A stretch of DNA of 64,000 bases from Planomonospora sp. ID82291 (lineage in GTDB: Bacteria > Actinomycetota > Actinomycetes > Streptosporangiales > Streptosporangiaceae): the NCBI RefSeq assembly GCF_015711645.1, contig NZ_JABTEX010000002.1:62001-126000 (forward strand). The letters run 5' to 3'. Positions within the stretch are counted from its first letter, which is position 1, and each line of letters opens with the position of its first letter. Positions 51,612-61,370 of this stretch are shown piece by piece. The notes beneath the pieces are model-generated. The model was not told the origin of the DNA. It did not search any database and saw only the letters and a list, made by a program, of their open reading frames with translations. The position numbers were made by a program, and so were the translations under genes.

Positions 51612-52952
51612 TCAGCGGCTCCGTTCGACCGGCTCCTTCGAGCCGGCGGGCAGCCCCCGGGCGTCCGCCCGGGCGAACGGGTCCTCGCCGGAGGACTCGC
51701 CGGAGGACTCGTCGGAGGACGGCTGCTCGTCGCGGGACAGGCCGAGAGCGGTGAGGATCATCGGGTAGGAGCGGGTGAACTCGCGCCTCCAGTACGGCCA
51801 GCTGTGGGTGCCGTCCCGGTAGAGGTGGACCACCGGCCTGATCCCGTGCCGGCGGAGTCGGGCGACCAGGTCCTTGGTGGTGTAGGCGGAGACCGGCTCG
51901 CTCAGGTGGGCGGGCGACCAGGGGGTGCCGGGCGCGTCCAGCTCGCCGGGGAGGCTGGTCGTACCGCTGGAGATGTAGATGCCCGTCCCGCGCAGGTTCC
52001 GGGCCAGGTGCGCCGGGTCGTTGGCCTTCCAGACGCTCCGGTTCCTGACCGGGTCGCCCCACAGCGCCTTGGGGTCCTTGCCCTCGGCGGCCTGGGCGTT
52101 CATGATCAGGTCCGGGACGCCGGGCAGCCGGGTGGACATGACCCCGCTGTAGGCGCCGACGAAGCGGAACATGCCGGGGTGCCTGGCGGCGTACTTCATC
52201 GCGCCGTAGGCGCCCATGGACAGGCCCGCGACGGCCCGGCGGGTCCCGGCCCGGTAGCCGCTCTCCAGCAGGCGGCGCAGCTCCTTGGTGTGGAAGGTCT
52301 CCCAGCCGGGCGGGCCGCCCCTGCCGCCGTTGTGCCAGTCGCTGTAGTTCCCGGCCCGGCCGGCCTCGGGCATCACGACGATCGCGTCGAGGTCCTCGGT
52401 GATCTCCTCGATGTCGGTCATCCGGGTCCAGGAGGTGTAGTCGTCCGCGCCGCCGTGCAGCAGGTAGAGCACCGGCCAGGTGCGGCGCGCCTGCTTCGAC
52501 CAGCCGCTGGGGACCATCACCCGCACCGGGAGCCGGGCGTTCACCGCCGGGGACGAGATCGTGAGGTCGACCATGCGCAGGCCGAACCAGCGCTCCTTGA
52601 CCACGCGCGCCCCGCCGCGCAGCGCCGCCGGCCAGGGGCCCGCCGGGCTCCGGCCCGCCTTCACGGCGGAGGCCGGCCCGGTGGAGGAGCGCGGGGACGC
52701 GCTCGGGTCCGGGCTCGGCTTGGAGGAGGGACGCGGTTTCACCGCCGGAGCCGCCGCTGGAGCGACCGCCGGAGCGACCGCCGGAGCCGTCTCGGCGTGC
52801 GCGGTCCCCGGCGGCCCGAGGAGCAGCGAGGCCGACAGCGCGATCATCAGTGAGGTCGACGGCGGGATCGGCCGGGAGGTCGACGGCGGGATCGGCAGTG
52901 AGGCCGGCAGTGGGGCCGAGGGAACCGGGAGTCCGCGTCGGACAGGGCGCAT
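51612..52952 (-). CDS. Secreted antigen-85/esterase-D-like acyl hydrolase or acyltransferase
   Basis: 446 residues. The second ATG (52952) is chosen because GGAGG is correctly spaced from it. A long N-region with signal helix (MIALSASLLLGPPGTAHA), a Pro/Ala/Ser linker, then an alpha/beta hydrolase of the Ag85 type: VLYLLHGGADDYTSW, GRAGNYSDWHNGG, nucleophile S245 in GLSMGAYGAMKYAARHPGMFRFVGAYSG, and catalytic H383 in DGTHSWPYW. Antigen 85 enzymes transfer mycoloyl groups; relatives are esterases. It diverges from the PKS and shares its promoter region with the TTGTCA-N6-TGACAA box, suggesting it handles the PKS product outside the cell. The C-terminus is a Ser/Glu-rich repeat. Confidence 0.85.
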   Translation of the reverse strand: MRPVRRGLPVPSAPLPASLPIPPSTSRPIPPSTSLMIALSASLLLGPPGTAHAETAPAVAPAVAPAAAPAVKPRPSSKPSPDPSASPRSSTGPASAVKAGRSPAGPWPAALRGGARVVKERWFGLRMVDLTISSPAVNARLPVRVMVPSGWSKQARRTWPVLYLLHGGADDYTSWTRMTDIEEITEDLDAIVVMPEAGRAGNYSDWHNGGRGGPPGWETFHTKELRRLLESGYRAGTRRAVAGLSMGAYGAMKYAARHPGMFRFVGAYSGVMSTRLPGVPDLIMNAQAAEGKDPKALWGDPVRNRSVWKANDPAHLARNLRGTGIYISSGTTSLPGELDAPGTPWSPAHLSEPVSAYTTKDLVARLRRHGIRPVVHLYRDGTHSWPYWRREFTRSYPMILTALGLSRDEQPSSDESSGESSGEDPFARADARGLPAGSKEPVERSR

Positions 52953-53106
52953 CGTCATTCCTCCACCGGCCCGGGGCGGTGAGGGCCGTGGGAGGCGACC
53001 TTAGGCCGGGCGGCGGGACGCGGATATGGGCGTCCGCAACGAATCGCCGGACCCGCTTGAGCGCCGGCGACAAACCCGTCCGCGCCTGCGGCACCCTACC
53101 GGCCCG

Positions 53107-53154
53107 TTGTCACGTCCATGACAAAACGCCCTGGTGGATTGTGGTCCGCCAGGG
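53107..53154. promoter_or_regulatory. TTGTCA-N6-TGACAA operator and second inverted repeat in the PKS control region
   Basis: TTGTCA (53107-53112) and TGACAA (53119-53124) flank CGTCCA, the same half-sites and spacing as the FAAL/IclR operator at 34173-34198. A second, imperfect repeat, CCCTGGTGGA-N6-TCCGCCAGGG (53129-53154), follows. Both lie between the divergent esterase and PKS genes. Confidence 0.8.
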
Positions 53155-53218
53155 ATCCCTCCCGCCGACCCCCTGGGTAAGTTGGCCGATCACCTCGGCC
53201 GTTCTCAGGAGTCGCCCC

Positions 53219-56200
53219 GTGGACCTGCTCGGTGAAGACGACATCCGCCGCTTCCTCGCGGAGCGGATCGCGGCCCGCTGCCGCCTGCCCCTCGCCGACG
53301 TCGACGTCGACCGTCCCCTGGAGGAGTTCGGGCTGTCCTCGCGTGACGCGGTCGCAGTGGCGGGGGAGCTGGAGACGCTGCTCGGCCGGGAGCTGGGGCC
53401 CACCCTGGTCTGGGAGCACCCCACGATCGACCGCCTGGCCCGCGGTCTGGCCCCGCGCGCGGCGGACACCGCCCCGGACACCGCCCCGCAGGCCGTACGG
53501 CCTGTCGCATGGCGGGCCGCGGCGGGCGAGCCGGTCGCGGTGATCGGCCTCGGCTGCCGGCTGCCCGGCTCCGTCCGCGGGCCCGAGGACTTCTGGCGGC
53601 TGCTCCTGGCGGGCGGCGACGCGGTCGGCGAGGTCCCCGAGGGCCGGTGGGAGGAGTTCGGCGACGGCTCCCCCCGCACCGCCGAGGCGCTGGCCGCCAC
53701 CACCCGGCACGGCGGCTTCCTCGACGACGTGGCCGGGTTCGACGCCGGCTTCTTCGGGATCGTCCCCGGCGAGGCCGCGACCATGGACCCGCAGCAGCGG
53801 CTGCTGCTGGAGACGGCCTGGGAGGCGCTGGAGCACGCCGGGATCGCGCCGCGCTCGCTGCGCGGCAGCCGTACCGGGGCGTTCGTCGGGATCTCCGGCA
53901 ACGAGTACGCCTACCTGACCACCGCCGACGTCTCCCGGGTGGACGCCTGGACGGCGACCGGAGCGGCGTCCAGCATCGCCGCGAACCGGCTCTCCTACGT
54001 GCTCGACCTGCGCGGGCCCAGCCTCGCGGTGGACACGGCCTGCTCCTCGTCGCTGGTGGCCGTCGACCTGGCGGTGCGCAGCCTGCGGGAGGGGGAGAGC
54101 GACCTGGCGCTGGCGGCCGGGGTGAACCTGCTGCTCTCACCGGTGGTCACGATGGCGTTCGACCGGGGCGGCGGGACCGCGCCGGACGGCCGGTGCAAGG
54201 CGTTCGACGCGGCGGCCGACGGCATGGTCCGGGCCGAGGGCTGCGGCGTGGCGGTGCTCAAGCGCCTGTCCGACGCGTTGCGCGACGGCGACCGGGTGCT
54301 GGCCGTGGTGCGCGCCACGGCGGTGAACCAGGACGGCCGCTCCAACGGTCTGGTCGCGCCCAACCCCGAGGCCCAGGAGGCGCTGCTGCGCACGGCCTAC
54401 GCGGGGCTGGAACCGCCGGACTACGTCGAGGCGCACGGCACCGGCACCTTCCTCGGCGATCCGATCGAGGCGCGGGCGATCGACGCGGCCCTGCCGCCGG
54501 GGCACCGGGTCCTGCTCGGGTCGGCCAAGAGCAACCTCGGCCACCTGGAGGCCGCCGCCGGGATCACCGGCCTGATCAAGACCGTCCTGGCCCTGCACCA
54601 CGGGATCGTCCCGCCCAGCGCGCACTTCCACCGGCCCAACCCGCACATCCCCTGGGACCGGCTGGAGGTCGTCACCGCTCCCACCCCCTGGCCGGTCAGA
54701 CCGGGCGCGCGTCCCCGGGCGGGCGTCTCCTCCTTCGGCTTCGGCGGCACCAACGCCCACGTCGTCCTCGACGCCGCCCCCCGGGAGCCCGCCGCTCCAG
54801 CGGACGCCCGGTCCGGAGTCGAGGACGCGGCCGGGGTACGGGGCGCGCGGGTGTTCCTGCTGACGGACGCCTCGGCGGACCGGGTACGGGAGCACGCCGG
54901 GCGGCTCGCCGAGTGGATCGACGGCACCCGGACCGGCCCGAGCGGCTCGAACGACCCGGGCGCTCCGAAAACGGTGGAGGCGGCGCGAGCCGGGAGCCGG
55001 ACGGCCGACCTGGACGATGTGGCCCGCACACTCGCCCGGCGCGCCGGGCGGGGCCGGGCCGGGGCCGCCGTGGTGGCCCGGGACGCGCGGGAGCTGGCCG
55101 CCGGGCTGCGGGCCGTGCACGAGGGGCGGCCCGCTCCGGGCACGGCGGCCGGTACGGCGGTCACGGCGACCGGAACGGCGACCGGAACGGCGGCCGGTAC
55201 GGCGGTCACGGCGGTGGGCACGGTGACCGGAACGGCGACCGGAACGGCGGCCGGAACGGCGGCCGGCGGGCGGGGGCCCGTCTGGGTGTTCGGCGGGTAC
55301 GGCGCGCAGTGGGCCGGGATGGGATCGCGGCTGTACGCGCTGGAGCCCGTCTTCGCCCGCGCGATCGACGAGCTGGACCCCCTCTTCCGCCGGGAGGCGG
55401 ACATCCCCCTGAAGGAGATCGTCGCGGAGGGGCGGGACCCCGGAGGGGTGGCCACCGCCCAGCCGCTGATCTTCGCCGTGCAGCTCGCGCTGGCCCGGCT
55501 CTGGAACTCCCACGGCGTACGGCCCGCGGCCGTGGTCGGACACTCGATGGGCGAGATCGCCGCCGCCGTGGTCGCGGGCGGGATCGGCCCGCAGGACGGG
55601 GTCCGGGTGGTCTGCCGCCGGGCCCGGCTGCTCGGCACCCTCGGCGGCGGCGGCGCGATGGCCGTGCTGGAGATGGCGGCCGAGGAGGTCCCGGCCGACC
55701 TGCACGTCGCCGTGCACTCCTCACCGAGGCAGTGCGTCGTCACCGGCGACCCCGACCGGGTCGCGGCCCTCGCCGCCGAGGTGGCGGCCCGCGGCCTGCT
55801 CGCCCGGCCGCTGACCGCGGAGGGCGCCGGGCACTCGCCCCAGGTCAAGCCGCTCCTGCCGAGGCTGCGCGAGGAGCTCGCCGGGATCGAGGGGGGCACG
55901 CCCGGCCTCCCCTTCTACTCGACCGTGTTCGACGACCCCCGCGAGGTCCCCGTCTTCGAGCCCGCCTACTGGGCCGCCGGGGTCCGCCGCCCGGTCCGGT
56001 TGATGGCCGCGCTCCGGGCCGCCGCCGAGGACGGGCACACCGTCTTCACCGAGATCGGCCCGCATCCGGTCCTGGCCGCGGCCCTGCGCGACACCCTGCC
56101 GGCGGGCGCGGTGGTCACGCACTCGCTCCGCCGGGGGCACGACGAGGAGTTCGCCGCCCAGCTGGCGGCCGTCGCCGTGGCGCTGCCCTCGGCGGAGCTG

Positions 56201-59200
56201 GCCCCGTACGGCGCGGTCACCGACCTGCCCCGGCCCGCGTGGCGGCACGAGCGCCACTGGGTCTCCGCCGCCCGGCGCACCGCGCTCCCGCCGGGGTCCC
56301 ACCCGCTGCTCGGCACGCACGTCGAGAGTCCCGCCGGGCACGTGTGGACCGCGACCGTCGACGACCTCGCCGACGCCCCCTGGCGGCTGGACCCCGAGCA
56401 TTGGCGGATCCACGGCCTGCCGGTGCTGCCGCTGGCCGCGGTGGCGGCCCTGGCCCAGGCGGCGGCCGCGGAGGCCTGCGGCCGGACCGAGCTGACCGAC
56501 GTCGTCCTGGACGGACTGCTCCCGCTGCCCGCCGAGGTCGTCACCACCGTCACCCGGTGCGGCGAGGTGGAGATCGACGCGAGGAACGCCGCGGGGACCT
56601 GGACCCGGTACGGCACCGCGACCGTCGTCACCGACGGGCCCCCGACCGGGACGGCGGTCCCGCGCCCGGCGGAGCTCGCCGCCCGGCTGCACGGACGGAC
56701 GGCGGCGGCGCCGGGCGGGCCGACCGGGACACCGGGCGGATCCGTGACGGCGGCGCCGGGCGGATCCTCGATGCGGGGCGGATCCCCGATGCCGGGCGGG
56801 CTCCCGACGGCGGTGTCCGGCGTGCCGGTGCCCGTCGAGATCGGGTACCTCGGTCCGGACGGCACGCCGGAGGACGTCCGGGTCCGGCGGATCCCGGCCA
56901 CCGCCGTGCCGGTCCCGCTCGCGGCCAAGCTGGTCGGCCGCGTGTGGGCGGAGACCCCGGCCGGTGGAGCTCCGGCCGGTGGAGCTCCGGCCGGTGGAGC
57001 TCCGGCCGGTGGAGCTCCGGACCCGTCCGGTCCCGGGGCGAGCCCCGCCAGGTCCTGGCTGCTCGTGGCGGCGGAAGGGGATCCGCGGGCCGGACGGCTC
57101 GCCACCGGCCTCGCGGGCGCGGGCCACACCGTCCACCACGCGTCCCTGCTCCAGAGCCCGCCCCCCGGCCCCCGCTCCGGTCCCGGTCCCCGCTCCGGTC
57201 CCGGCCCTGGTTCCGGTCCCGGCCCTGGTTCCGGTCCCGGCCTCATCCCGGCCCAGCGCCCCGCACCCGGCCCGGACGCGGATGACCCGGGCGGTCCGGC
57301 ACCGGCCGCCGAGGAGGTCGTGGTGCTGGTCCCCGCGGGGCTGGCCCCGGCCGGTGCCGAGGACGTGCTGCTCGCCGTCACCCGCCTCGTCCGCGGCCTC
57401 ACCGGCACCGGTGCGCGACTGCGGCTGGTCACCGAGCGGGCGCAGGCCGTACTGCCGGGAGAGGGCGCCGATCCCGGAGCGGCGGCCCTGCGCGGCCTGG
57501 TGCGGGTGCTGGCCTTCGAACACCCGGGTCTGCGCGCCTGCCTGATCGACGCCGACGACCCGGCCGCGCTCCTGACGGAGCTGATCGGCGCCGCCCCGGG
57601 CGCCTCCGGCACGCGCCGCGCGCCCGGCCCCGGCGGCTCTGCGGACACCGGGGGCTCCGGGGGCTCTGCGGGCACCGGGGGCTCCGGGGGCTCTGCGGAC
57701 ATTGGGGGCTCCGGGGGTTCCGACGACGAGGTCGCCTGGCGCGGAGGCGTCCGCCGGGCCGCCCGTCTGGCCGCGCTGCCCCTGCCCGCCCCGCCGCCGC
57801 CCGGTACGGCGGCGCCGGTGGTGCGGCGGGGCGAGAGCTACCTGATCACCGGCGGGTACGGCGGGCTGGGGCTGGTGGTGGCCCGGTGGCTGGCGGAGCA
57901 GGGAGCCGGGCGGATCGTGCTCGGCGGCCGTTCGGGACCGGCGCCCTCGGGGATCGCGGCCATCGAGGAACTGCGGGACCTGGGGACGGACGTCCGGGTG
58001 GTGACCGGGGACCTGGCCGTGCCGGGGACGGCCGGGCGGATGGTGGCCGCGGCCGTCGCGGGCGGCCTGCGGCTGCGCGGGGTGGTGCACGCCGCGGGCG
58101 TGCTGGACGACCGGCTGGTCGCCGACGTCGGGGCCGCGGACCTGCGCCGGGTCTGGTCGGCGAAGGTCCGCGGCGGGCTGGCGCTGCACGAGGCGACCCG
58201 GGGACCCGGCCTGGACTGGTGGGTGGCGTTCTCGTCGGCCGCCGCGCTGCTCGGCTCGCCGGGGCAGGCGGCCTACGCCGCGGCGAACGCCTGGCTGGAC
58301 GCGCTCTGCGAGCTGCGCCGGGCGGAGGGGCTGCCCGGGACGAGCGTCAACTGGGGCACGTGGGCCGAGGTCGGCGGGGCGGGGCGGGCGGTGCTGCCCG
58401 CCGTCTCGCCGATCACCCCCGATGAGGGCGTCGAGGCGCTGGAGGCACTGCTGGCCAGGGGCGTGCCCGCGGCCGGGGTGGTCCGTCTGGACGCGGCGGC
58501 GGCCGTGGCGGCCTTCCCCGGGATCGCGCGCATGCCGTACTTCGCCGGGGTGGCGGGGACGGCGGGCGGCACCGGGGACGACGCCGGGAGCGGCTCCGGA
58601 TGGCCGGGTGCGGAGACGCTGGACGGCCTGGACCCGGACGCCGCCGTGGCGGCGATCACGGCCAGGCTCGCCGAGCGGACGGCCGCCGTGCTGGGCTTCG
58701 AGCGGGACGGGCTCCGGGAGGACACGGTGCTGACCGAGGCGGGGCTCGATTCGCTGGCGGCGACCCGGGTGCGCGGCGCGGTCGAGCTCGACTTCGGGGT
58801 GACCGTCCCGGCGGCCCTGCTGCTGAACGGGGCGACGCTCGGCGGCGTCGCCGCGGCCGTGGCCGCGGAGCTCGGCGTGCGCGCCGGGGCGGTGTCCGGG
58901 GAGACCCCGTCCGGGGCGGCGTCCGGGGAGACCTCGTCCGGAGAGACCTCATCCGGGGTGACGGCCGGAGGGGAACCGGCCGGAGGGGAGCCGGTCGGGA
59001 GGGCGCCGACCGGGATGCGGCGGGCCGATCCCCGGCGGGCCGATCCCCGGCGGGCCGATCCCGTACGGCGGGCCGGAGCCGGGGGCGGGGAGGAGGCCGC
59101 ACGGGACGTCGTCCGGCCCCTCACCCCGGCGGCCCGCGCCTGCCTGGCGGGGGAGAGCGGGACGGGGACGCCGCTGTTCCTGGCGCACGCGGCGGGCGGG

Positions 59201-59941
59201 ACCACGGAGGTCTACGCGCGGCTGGTGGAACTGCTGGGCGCCGGCCGGGTGGTGTTCGGGCTGGAGCGGCTGGACGGCCTGGGGGTGGCGGAGCGGGCGG
59301 AGCGCTACGCGGCGGAGATCAGGAGGGTGCGGCCGGAGGGGCCGTACCGGCTGGGCGGCTGGTCGTTCGGCGGGGTCCTGGCCTTCGAGACCGCGCGGCG
59401 GCTCGGCGCGCGGGACGTCGAGCTGGTGGCGATGATCGACTCCGGCCTGCCGGACGAGACGTCCCCGCAGGAGCGGATCCGGATCACCGCCCGCCGCTAC
59501 GCCGACTTCGCCGCCTACCTGCACGAGACGTACGGCGTGCCCGTCGAGCTCGGCTACGAGGAACTGGCGGCCCTGGACGAGGCCGGGCAGCTCGCGCTCA
59601 CCGAGGAGCGCGTCGCCGCCTCGGGGGTGACCGGCCTGCTGAGCGAGGCGGTCCTGCGCCACCAGGTCACCTCGCACGCCGACACCCGGGCGCTGGAGGC
59701 CTACCGGCCGGGGGTCTACCCCGGCCGCGTGGTCCTCTACCGCTCCACCGAGCCGACCCCGTGGGCGGTCCACGACGTCCGGTACGTCCACGACGGCGAC
59801 CCCTCCCGGGGCTTCGGCCCCTACAGCCCGGCCCTGGAGGTCGTCACCGTCCCGGGCTCGCACCACCTCGACCTGCTCGACCCGCCCCACGTCGACGTCA
59901 TCGCCGCTCACCTCGCCAACCACGCTGGAGGCCAGCCATGA
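53219..59941 (+). CDS. Type I polyketide synthase, ACP-KS-AT-(degenerate DH)-KR-ACP-TE
   Basis: 2240 residues from a GTG at 53219 (AGGAG 7 nt upstream). Domains: N-terminal ACP (about 5-80, [10 protein letters not shown]41); KS (about 102-522, C275 in [26 protein letters not shown]); AT (about 687-1005, S776 in GHSMGE, specificity motif GAGH); a DH-like region (about 1025-1190) whose HxxxGxxxxP motif is broken ([13 protein letters not shown]); KR (about 1535-1800, GGYGGLG 1545-1551, VLDD of B-type, Y1686); second ACP (GLDSL, S1845); type I thioesterase (GWSFGG, S2049). One elongation and one ketoreduction are expected, giving a 2-branched 3-hydroxy acyl product. The N-terminal ACP and missing loading AT imply a preloaded acyl starter, as in Pks13. 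Gly/Ala/Thr repeats fill the KS-AT, DH-KR and ACP-TE linkers. Its stop overlaps the ccr ATG. Confidence 0.93.
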   Translation: MDLLGEDDIRRFLAERIAARCRLPLADVDVDRPLEEFGLSSRDAVAVAGELETLLGRELGPTLVWEHPTIDRLARGLAPRAADTAPDTAPQAVRPVAWRAAAGEPVAVIGLGCRLPGSVRGPEDFWRLLLAGGDAVGEVPEGRWEEFGDGSPRTAEALAATTRHGGFLDDVAGFDAGFFGIVPGEAATMDPQQRLLLETAWEALEHAGIAPRSLRGSRTGAFVGISGNEYAYLTTADVSRVDAWTATGAASSIAANRLSYVLDLRGPSLAVDTACSSSLVAVDLAVRSLREGESDLALAAGVNLLLSPVVTMAFDRGGGTAPDGRCKAFDAAADGMVRAEGCGVAVLKRLSDALRDGDRVLAVVRATAVNQDGRSNGLVAPNPEAQEALLRTAYAGLEPPDYVEAHGTGTFLGDPIEARAIDAALPPGHRVLLGSAKSNLGHLEAAAGITGLIKTVLALHHGIVPPSAHFHRPNPHIPWDRLEVVTAPTPWPVRPGARPRAGVSSFGFGGTNAHVVLDAAPREPAAPADARSGVEDAAGVRGARVFLLTDASADRVREHAGRLAEWIDGTRTGPSGSNDPGAPKTVEAARAGSRTADLDDVARTLARRAGRGRAGAAVVARDARELAAGLRAVHEGRPAPGTAAGTAVTATGTATGTAAGTAVTAVGTVTGTATGTAAGTAAGGRGPVWVFGGYGAQWAGMGSRLYALEPVFARAIDELDPLFRREADIPLKEIVAEGRDPGGVATAQPLIFAVQLALARLWNSHGVRPAAVVGHSMGEIAAAVVAGGIGPQDGVRVVCRRARLLGTLGGGGAMAVLEMAAEEVPADLHVAVHSSPRQCVVTGDPDRVAALAAEVAARGLLARPLTAEGAGHSPQVKPLLPRLREELAGIEGGTPGLPFYSTVFDDPREVPVFEPAYWAAGVRRPVRLMAALRAAAEDGHTVFTEIGPHPVLAAALRDTLPAGAVVTHSLRRGHDEEFAAQLAAVAVALPSAELAPYGAVTDLPRPAWRHERHWVSAARRTALPPGSHPLLGTHVESPAGHVWTATVDDLADAPWRLDPEHWRIHGLPVLPLAAVAALAQAAAAEACGRTELTDVVLDGLLPLPAEVVTTVTRCGEVEIDARNAAGTWTRYGTATVVTDGPPTGTAVPRPAELAARLHGRTAAAPGGPTGTPGGSVTAAPGGSSMRGGSPMPGGLPTAVSGVPVPVEIGYLGPDGTPEDVRVRRIPATAVPVPLAAKLVGRVWAETPAGGAPAGGAPAGGAPAGGAPDPSGPGASPARSWLLVAAEGDPRAGRLATGLAGAGHTVHHASLLQSPPPGPRSGPGPRSGPGPGSGPGPGSGPGLIPAQRPAPGPDADDPGGPAPAAEEVVVLVPAGLAPAGAEDVLLAVTRLVRGLTGTGARLRLVTERAQAVLPGEGADPGAAALRGLVRVLAFEHPGLRACLIDADDPAALLTELIGAAPGASGTRRAPGPGGSADTGGSGGSAGTGGSGGSADIGGSGGSDDEVAWRGGVRRAARLAALPLPAPPPPGTAAPVVRRGESYLITGGYGGLGLVVARWLAEQGAGRIVLGGRSGPAPSGIAAIEELRDLGTDVRVVTGDLAVPGTAGRMVAAAVAGGLRLRGVVHAAGVLDDRLVADVGAADLRRVWSAKVRGGLALHEATRGPGLDWWVAFSSAAALLGSPGQAAYAAANAWLDALCELRRAEGLPGTSVNWGTWAEVGGAGRAVLPAVSPITPDEGVEALEALLARGVPAAGVVRLDAAAAVAAFPGIARMPYFAGVAGTAGGTGDDAGSGSGWPGAETLDGLDPDAAVAAITARLAERTAAVLGFERDGLREDTVLTEAGLDSLAATRVRGAVELDFGVTVPAALLLNGATLGGVAAAVAAELGVRAGAVSGETPSGAASGETSSGETSSGVTAGGEPAGGEPVGRAPTGMRRADPRRADPRRADPVRRAGAGGGEEAARDVVRPLTPAARACLAGESGTGTPLFLAHAAGGTTEVYARLVELLGAGRVVFGLERLDGLGVAERAERYAAEIRRVRPEGPYRLGGWSFGGVLAFETARRLGARDVELVAMIDSGLPDETSPQERIRITARRYADFAAYLHETYGVPVELGYEELAALDEAGQLALTEERVAASGVTGLLSEAVLRHQVTSHADTRALEAYRPGVYPGRVVLYRSTEPTPWAVHDVRYVHDGDPSRGFGPYSPALEVVTVPGSHHLDLLDPPHVDVIAAHLANHAGGQP
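55139..55266. repeat. ACCGGAACGGCG-type repeats in the KS-AT linker
   Basis: Tandem 12- to 15-bp units encode alternating [12 protein letters not shown]-type sequence in the linker. Similar in-frame repeats occur at 56960-57020 (GCCGGTGGAGCTCCG, four copies) and 57160-57245. Confidence 0.75.
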
Positions 59942-61248
59942 CCCTCGCCCAGGCCGTCGTCGACGGCGCCGACCCCGAAGAGCTCGCCCGCCTGGAGGTC
60001 CCCTCGTCCTTCCGGGCGGCCCACACCCGCAAGGACCAGGTCGGCGTGTTCGGCAGGGTCCCGCACGGCACCGACGGCGTGGACAAGGACATCACGACGT
60101 CCGTCCACGTCGGCGAGGTGCCGATGCCCGAGCTCGCCCCCGACGAGGTGCTGATCGCCGTCATGGCGAGTGCGATCAACTTCAACACCGTGTGGACGGC
60201 CATGTTCGAGCCGATCCCCACCTTCGCCTTCCTGGAGCGGTTCGGCCGAACCGACCCCCGGCACGACCGGGACTTCCACGTGCTCGGCTCGGACGCCTCC
60301 GGGGTGGTCGTCCGGATGGGCGCGGCCGTGCGGCGCTGGCGGATCGGCGACCGGGTCGTCGTCTCGCCCGCCTACGTCGACGTGCAGGAGCCGATCACCC
60401 ACGCCGACTCGATGCTCGGCGAGGACCTGCGGGCCTGGGGGTTCGAGACCAACTACGGCGGGCTGGCCGAGTTCGCCGTGGTCAAGGCCACCCAGCTGCT
60501 GCCCAAGCCCCGGCACCTGAGCTGGGAGGAGGCCGCCTGCAACATGCTGTGCGCCTCCACCGCCTACCGGATGCTGGTCAGCCCGCGCGGCGCCCGCATG
60601 AAGCAGGGCGACGTGGTGCTCGTCTGGGGCGCCGCCGGCGGGCTCGGCGCGTACGGCGTGCAGCTGGTGCGCAACGGCGGCGGCATCCCGGTCGGCGTGG
60701 TCGGCTCGGAGGAGAAGGCGGACCTGCTGCGCCGGCTGGGCTGCGAGCACATCGTGAACCGCGCGCAGTTCGAGCACCTCGACGACGAGAAGGCCTGGCG
60801 CGCCTTCGGCGCCGAGATCCGCCGCCAGGTCGGGGAGGACCCGCACATCGTCTTCGAGCACACCGGCCGGGACACCTTCGGCGCGTCCGTCTACGTGGCC
60901 CGGCGCGGCGGCTCCGTCGTCACCTGCGGCTCCTCCAGCGGGTACGCGCACTCCTACGACAACCGGCACCTGTGGATGAAGCTGAAGAGCATCGTCGGCT
61001 CGCACGGCGCGAACTACCAGGAGTGCCACGAGGTCAACCGGCTGCTCGCGCTGGGCATGCTGCAGCCCACCCTGTCGGCGGTCTACCCGCTGGCGCGGAC
61101 CGGCGAGGCGGCCCGCGCCGTGCAGCTCAACCGGCACGTGGGCAAGGTCGGCGTGCTGGCGCTGGCCCCCGCCGAGGACCTCGGGATCGAGGACCACGGG
61201 CTGCGCGAGCGCATCGGCGAGGACCGGATCAGGACCTTCCGGAGGTGA
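59938..61248 (+). CDS. ccr: Crotonyl-CoA carboxylase/reductase
   Basis: 436 residues, a medium-chain dehydrogenase-type enoyl-CoA carboxylase/reductase. It reduces a 2-enoyl-CoA with NADPH and carboxylates it, producing ethylmalonyl-CoA or a longer alkylmalonyl-CoA. The CO2-binding residues of the family are present: N81 (SAINFNTVW), F169-E170 (WGFETNYGG) and H356 (GSHGANYQE). The nucleotide fold is GAAGGLGAYGVQLV. ATGA overlap with the PKS makes a dedicated extender-unit supply for that synthase very likely. A 36-bp repeat follows its stop. Confidence 0.95.
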   Translation: MTLAQAVVDGADPEELARLEVPSSFRAAHTRKDQVGVFGRVPHGTDGVDKDITTSVHVGEVPMPELAPDEVLIAVMASAINFNTVWTAMFEPIPTFAFLERFGRTDPRHDRDFHVLGSDASGVVVRMGAAVRRWRIGDRVVVSPAYVDVQEPITHADSMLGEDLRAWGFETNYGGLAEFAVVKATQLLPKPRHLSWEEAACNMLCASTAYRMLVSPRGARMKQGDVVLVWGAAGGLGAYGVQLVRNGGGIPVGVVGSEEKADLLRRLGCEHIVNRAQFEHLDDEKAWRAFGAEIRRQVGEDPHIVFEHTGRDTFGASVYVARRGGSVVTCGSSSGYAHSYDNRHLWMKLKSIVGSHGANYQECHEVNRLLALGMLQPTLSAVYPLARTGEAARAVQLNRHVGKVGVLALAPAEDLGIEDHGLRERIGEDRIRTFRR

Positions 61249-61260
61249 CGGGCCGGCCGG

Positions 61261-61370
61261 GCGGGTCAGGCCGGGCGAGGACCGATCGCCTGCCGGGCGG
61301 GTCAGGCCGGGCGGGGGCCGATCGCCTGCCGGGCGGGTCAGGCCGGGCGGGGGCCGATCGCCTGCCGGGC
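61261..61370. repeat. 36-bp tandem repeat, three copies, spanning the PucR gene 3' end
   Basis: GCGGGTCAGGCCGGGCG starts at 61261, 61297 and 61333. Each copy contains the same minus-strand reading (RQAIGPRPA-stop), so the last codons and stop of the regulator at 61338 are repeated twice beyond its stop. Confidence 0.85.

Noticed and set aside
52850-53218. In-frame 123-codon extension upstream of the PKS start
   Set aside because: It crosses the divergent promoter and operator, has no domain, and the GTG at 53219 has AGGAG at the right distance.
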